Assembly (NCBI GenBank): GCA_937873805.1
Contig: CALMWO010000389.1
Location: 1-9,846, forward strand
Reading direction: 5' to 3'
Length of the DNA stretch: 9,846 nucleotides
Origin: an uncultured Hyphomonadaceae bacterium
GTDB lineage: Bacteria > Pseudomonadota > Alphaproteobacteria > Caulobacterales > Hyphomonadaceae
Below are positions 6,832 to 9,846 of the stretch, in pieces (position 1 is the stretch's first letter; each line of letters opens with the position of its first letter). The position numbers and the translations under genes were made by a program. The notes below the pieces were generated by a model. The model was not told where the DNA came from, ran no database searches, and saw only the letters and a list, made by a program, of their open reading frames with translations.

Positions 6832-8643
6832 CTAAAGGGGCTTGCACGCCTCTGCCAGCCAGGCGCGGTCTTCGTCGTCCAGCAGCGGGCCAACCTCGGC
6901 CAGCACACGCGCATGATAGCGATCGAGCCAGATCCATTCCTGTTCGGACAGCAGGCCGGGCAGGATCAGCTTCTTGTCGAGCGGCGCGAGCGTCAGCGTT
7001 TCAAAGCCCAGCATGTCGCGATCGCCGCCTGCAATGGGCTTCGCTTCGGTCACGACCTGCAGGTTCTCGATGCGAATGCCCCACGCGTCGGCTTTGTAAT
7101 AGCCGGGCTCGTTCGAGACGATCATGCCGGGCTCAAGCGCGACAGTGTTGCCGACTTTCGAAATCCGGTGTGGGCCTTCATGGACGCCGAGATAGCTGCC
7201 GACGCCATGGCCGGTGCCATGATCGTAATCGACACCCGCTTCCCACAGCGACATGCGGGCCAGAACGTCGAGTTGCGAGCCTGTCGTGCCCTTCGGATAG
7301 CGTACACGGGCGAGTGCGATGTGGCCCTTCAGCACGCGTGTGTTGCGTTCCTTCATCTCCTCGGTCGGCTCGCCAATTGCCAGCGTGCGCGTCACGTCGG
7401 TTGTACCATCCAGATACTGGCCGCCCGAGTCGAGCAGGAAGAGCGTGCCCTTGGCCAGCTTGCGATTGGTCTGTGTGTCAGGGCGGTAGTGGTTGATTGC
7501 GCCATTGGGTCCGGCGCTGGAGATCGAATTGAACGACAGGTCTTTCAGCTCGCCCGTCGCCTCGCGGAATTCCTCGACCTTCATGGCCCCATCGATCTCG
7601 GTAACCTCGCCGGTCTGCCCGTTGGCTTCGAACCAGCGTAGGAAGCGCGAGAGCGCGGCGCCATCGCGGCGGTGCGCCTTGCGCGCGCCTTCGACCTCGA
7701 CATTGTTCTTCTTTGCCCGCGGAAGCATCACCGGGTCCTGCTGGCGCACGGTTTCCGCGCCTGCCTTGCCCAGCGCGCCAAAGAACCAGGACGACGCCAT
7801 CGACGGGTCAACGCTCACGCGCTTGCCCTGCAGTTTCGACATCCGCCGTTCCATCTCGTTGGCCGGCCGCAGCGCCACTTCATTGCCGAGGTGCGCACCA
7901 AGCTCCGAGCCGATCTTGGAAGGATGTAGAAACAGCTCAGCTTGCCCGTCTGAAAACAGGAAGGCGCGGCCGAGCGGCAGCGGCGTGCGCGAAACATCGC
8001 CGCCACGAATGTTGAACAGCCAGGCGATCGAGGCAGGTGAGGTGATCATCGCCGCATCCATCTTGCCGTCGGCGAGCATCTTTCCGAGGCGCGCGCGTTT
8101 CGATGACGAACTCTCGCCTGAATAGGCGATGTCATGCGGCACGATGGCGTGCGTCGGTTCGGCGGGGCGATCCGTCCACGCGGCATCGATCGGATTGGGA
8201 TCGGTGACAACCAGCTCTGCGCCGGCCTTCTTCGCTGCATCAATCAGACGGTCGAGTGCATCTGGCGACATCAGCTTCGGATCGTAGCCGATCTTCTGCC
8301 CCGTCAGCGTTTGCTTAGCGAGCCATCCGAACGGACCCGGATCAACAAGATCGCCGACCTCGAACATCTTCGGCGCGAGTTGCTGCTTCACCTGCAGCGT
8401 GTAGCGGCCGTCAACGAATACGATTGCCATCTTCTGGAACACGAACGCCGCACCGGCTGAGCCCGTGAAGCCAGTCGCCCAGGCCAGCCGCTCATAGCAA
8501 GCGGGCAGGTATTCGTTCTGATACTCGTCGTCGTGCGGGATGTAGAGGCCATCCAGCTCCAGCGATTTCAGCGTTGCGCGCAAAAGCGGCAGGCTGGCCC
8601 GGCCCACTGTGGGGCCGCCGATGACTTCGTATGTCTGTCTCAT
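6832..8643 (-). CDS. Aminopeptidase P family (Xaa-Pro aminopeptidase, M24B), three-domain form
   Basis: A 603-residue metallopeptidase expected to remove N-terminal residues before proline, probably in the cytoplasm since no signal peptide is seen. Its length and layout match the three-domain XPNPEP1-type enzymes rather than the 440-residue E. coli PepP. Two creatinase-like N-terminal domains (about 15-160 and 165-320) precede a pita-bread catalytic domain (about 325-535) and a C-terminal extension ending LDRYHARVLAEVGPLL (573-588). The five metal ligands are present: Asp405 and Asp416 (LLDSGGQYLDGTTDVTRT), His479 (GTGHGVG), Glu512 (SNEPGYY) and Glu526 (GIRIEN). I chose the ATG at 8643, which gives MRQTYEVIGG and the family length. 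The frame is open to 8760, but that would overlap prmA. The ribosome site is weak. It lies 97 nt downstream of prmA and heads the tight group with the lipoproteins and the methyltransferase. Confidence 0.95.
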   Translation of the reverse strand: MRQTYEVIGGPTVGRASLPLLRATLKSLELDGLYIPHDDEYQNEYLPACYERLAWATGFTGSAGAAFVFQKMAIVFVDGRYTLQVKQQLAPKMFEVGDLVDPGPFGWLAKQTLTGQKIGYDPKLMSPDALDRLIDAAKKAGAELVVTDPNPIDAAWTDRPAEPTHAIVPHDIAYSGESSSSKRARLGKMLADGKMDAAMITSPASIAWLFNIRGGDVSRTPLPLGRAFLFSDGQAELFLHPSKIGSELGAHLGNEVALRPANEMERRMSKLQGKRVSVDPSMASSWFFGALGKAGAETVRQQDPVMLPRAKKNNVEVEGARKAHRRDGAALSRFLRWFEANGQTGEVTEIDGAMKVEEFREATGELKDLSFNSISSAGPNGAINHYRPDTQTNRKLAKGTLFLLDSGGQYLDGTTDVTRTLAIGEPTEEMKERNTRVLKGHIALARVRYPKGTTGSQLDVLARMSLWEAGVDYDHGTGHGVGSYLGVHEGPHRISKVGNTVALEPGMIVSNEPGYYKADAWGIRIENLQVVTEAKPIAGGDRDMLGFETLTLAPLDKKLILPGLLSEQEWIWLDRYHARVLAEVGPLLDDEDRAWLAEACKPL

Positions 8644-8666
8644 GATGCTCGACGCTTGAGAAAGAG

Positions 8667-8687
8667 GGTACTCGCTAGGCGGTACTC
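8667..8687. repeat. Short direct repeat upstream of the aminopeptidase gene
   Basis: The heptamer GGTACTC occurs at 8667-8673 and 8681-8687, separated by 7 nt, 24 nt upstream of the aminopeptidase ATG. A 14-bp period between identical 7-mers could be an operator half-site pair or chance. No protein is known to bind it. Confidence 0.35.
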
Positions 8688-8700
8688 TAATCCCAGTCGG

Positions 8701-8725
8701 GCGACCAAGGGATAGTTCTGGTCGC
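8701..8725 (-). promoter_or_regulatory. Perfect 7-bp hairpin between prmA and the aminopeptidase gene
   Basis: GCGACCA (8701-8707) and TGGTCGC (8719-8725) form a perfect inverted repeat with an 11-nt loop, 15 nt after the prmA stop. No T-run follows on the minus strand, so it is not a classic intrinsic terminator. It could be a processing or attenuation hairpin, an RNA stabiliser protecting the prmA message, or an operator. Confidence 0.45.
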
Positions 8726-8740
8726 GAAATTTCGTGCGGC

Positions 8741-9604
8741 CTAACGCGCCGTCCGCGCATAGGTCAGGGTTGACCACCCATTAAGCCTGCGGCGGCGCAC
8801 CAGCGTGAGCCCTTGCCCGGCATAAGCTGCGCGCACTTGCGGCTCCTGATGGGTCAGAAGACCGGAAAGGATCACCCGTCCGCCCTTTGCCACCATTTTG
8901 GAAAGCTCGGGCGCCAGTCCGACCAGCGGCTTCGCCAGAATGTTGGCCAGCACCAGATCGTAAGGCGCGTGGGCGCGGATCGCCCGGTGGCCCGTACCGC
9001 GCGCGTGCATCAGGTTGAGAGCGCGGCCCGCCTCGTTGTTCTTGGCGTTCTCCTTCGCGATGCGAATGGACTCCTTGTCCATATCCGTTCCGAGGACGAA
9101 ACTGACGCCGTATTTCACCGCCGCCAGCGCGAGCACGCCTGATCCGGTGCCGACATCCAGCACGCGCGCTGGCCGCCGCCGTTTCAGTTCGAGCGCCAGC
9201 GCTTCAAGGCATCCCTTGGTTGTGCCGTGATGGCCTGTGCCGAAGGCTGGACCAGCTTCGATCCACACCGGGATTTTTCCACCCTCGAGATGGGCAAGCT
9301 CGTGCCAGCCAGCGACGACGAACGGACCAGCGTGAACTGCCGGCAGACCGGCAAGGCTCACCGCCACCCAATCCTTGTCGTCGAGTTTCTGAACTGCAGC
9401 GCGTGCCGAGGGAACCTCACGCTCGATGATTGCGGCTGCTTCCTTGGCGCGGTCCTCGTCGACGCAGAAGGCATCCAGACTCCACGAAACCTTTGACGCT
9501 TCTTCCACCGACACTGCGGATGCAGGCGAGGGGTCCATCTCGCTGAGAATGTCCGACAGCTTTTCGGCTTCGGCGCGGGGAAGAAGACAATGCACGCGAT
9601 ACAT
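8741..9604 (-). CDS. prmA: Ribosomal protein L11 methyltransferase (PrmA)
   Basis: A 287-residue cytoplasmic enzyme that methylates ribosomal protein L11 at several amino groups using SAM. The N-terminal substrate-recognition domain (about 1-90) is followed by a linker and a class I methyltransferase domain. Diagnostic PrmA signatures are AFGTGHHGTT (120-129), motif I LDVGTGSGVLAL (149-160) and the catalytic-region NILAKPL (221-227). Length is typical of the family. The ATG at 9604 has only a weak GGA upstream, but a plausible promoter sits just beyond it and no better start is visible. It is followed by the aminopeptidase gene on the same strand after 97 nt. The pairing of PrmA with a proline aminopeptidase recalls similar neighbourhoods that I believe occur in alphaproteobacteria. 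The 287-residue frame ends at TAG, 8741-8743. Confidence 0.96.
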   Translation of the reverse strand: MYRVHCLLPRAEAEKLSDILSEMDPSPASAVSVEEASKVSWSLDAFCVDEDRAKEAAAIIEREVPSARAAVQKLDDKDWVAVSLAGLPAVHAGPFVVAGWHELAHLEGGKIPVWIEAGPAFGTGHHGTTKGCLEALALELKRRRPARVLDVGTGSGVLALAAVKYGVSFVLGTDMDKESIRIAKENAKNNEAGRALNLMHARGTGHRAIRAHAPYDLVLANILAKPLVGLAPELSKMVAKGGRVILSGLLTHQEPQVRAAYAGQGLTLVRRRRLNGWSTLTYARTAR

Positions 9605-9796
9605 GGGTGATCCAATCGGAGAAGCGCGCGCCTTATAGCAGGGCTTGCCCCGGTGTCATCCCGGCTCGGTTTTGCGGCGATAAATGCGGTTCGGGGCGGG
9701 CCCGGACACCAAAAGCGGGCCACAAGGCTTGCCGGTGTTGTCGGCGGCAGCATGCCGGAAGGAGCGATCAGTAGCGAAACTCCCTAGCCAAAATGA
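9605..9796. other. Intergenic stretch upstream of prmA without a recognisable gene
   Basis: No convincing coding frame is seen on either strand. Besides the prmA promoter it holds a 6-bp GC hairpin (9699-9704 with 9716-9721, 11-nt loop) and a distant inverted pair GGTGTC (9652-9657) / GACACC (9705-9710). It leads into the terminator to its right. A short rightward RNA from here is possible, but I cannot see a promoter for one. Confidence 0.4.
9632..9659 (-). promoter_or_regulatory. Likely sigma70-type promoter of prmA
   Basis: Reading leftward, ATGACA (9654-9659, five of six bases of TTGACA), a 16-nt spacer and TATAAG (9632-9637) form a good promoter match. Transcription would begin near 9625, leaving a leader of only about 20 nt before the prmA ATG at 9604. 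The call rests on consensus alone. Confidence 0.5.
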
Positions 9797-9829
9797 AAAG
9801 CCCCGGACCATGAAGGTCCGGGGCTTTTT
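9797..9829. terminator. Strong bidirectional intrinsic terminator
   Basis: AGCCCCGGACC (9799-9809), a 5-nt loop, and GGTCCGGGGCT (9815-9825) form a perfect 11-bp GC-rich stem. It is followed on the plus strand by TTTTT (9825-9829) and flanked on the other side by AAAA, so it can work in both directions. No rightward gene precedes it in this window, so it probably ends a leftward gene beyond the right edge, whose TAA could be at 9828-9830, or an unseen small RNA. Confidence 0.9.
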
Positions 9830-9846
9830 ATATGATCGCGGCAGCC

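Noticed and set aside
6804..7641. Long plus-strand frames opposite the aminopeptidase gene
   Set aside because: They are Arg/Ala/Ser-rich antisense shadows of a well-conserved gene with all metal ligands, and have no domain sense of their own.
9750..9790. Possible tRNA 3' end (sequence ending in CCA near 9790)
   Set aside because: No acceptor, D or T-arm pairing and no T-loop consensus could be found.
9793..9813. Six-codon leader peptide (ATG at 9793 to TGA at 9811-9813)
   Set aside because: It lies inside the terminator stem, has no properly spaced ribosome site and controls no visible rightward gene.
1..9846. CRISPR, prophage, transposon or defence island
   Set aside because: No repeat arrays, transposase, integrase, inverted terminal repeats or defence-type domains were seen.

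Overview
The window is GC-rich and gene-dense. Codon use and family content suggest an alphaproteobacterium, perhaps of the Hyphomonadaceae/Caulobacterales type. That placement is inferred from protein style, not from a marker search. There is no tRNA, rRNA, CRISPR array, insertion sequence or phage gene. I see no coherent undescribed defence or mobile system; this is mostly an ordinary chromosomal region with several odd details.

Left block (1-3112, all on the minus strand). From upstream to downstream: a membrane-anchored GH16 glycanase (2015-3112), a small VOC/glyoxalase-fold protein (1552-1941), and a large exported protein cut by the window edge (1-1385). The last joins a thioredoxin-fold domain without catalytic cysteines, a CxxCH haem site and a copper-monooxygenase-like region.

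Centre (3232-5040, plus strand). lepA (elongation factor 4) is divergent from the GH16 gene across a 119-bp gap.

Right block (5037-9604, all on the minus strand). In transcription order: prmA (ribosomal protein L11 methyltransferase), a three-domain aminopeptidase P, an NTF2-like lipoprotein, a class I SAM methyltransferase, and a second NTF2-like lipoprotein paralogous to the first. From the aminopeptidase on, gaps are 32, 3 and 14 nt, so these four are probably one transcription unit. prmA lies 97 nt upstream of the aminopeptidase, with a hairpin and a short direct repeat in between. The last lipoprotein gene converges on lepA, and their stop codons share one CTAG.

Right edge (9605-9846). 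A likely prmA promoter and a strong bidirectional intrinsic terminator, with no recognisable gene between them.

Functionally, lepA and prmA belong to translation, and the aminopeptidase to peptide turnover. The lipoproteins and the exported redox/copper protein belong to the envelope. I see no shared pathway that ties the whole window together.
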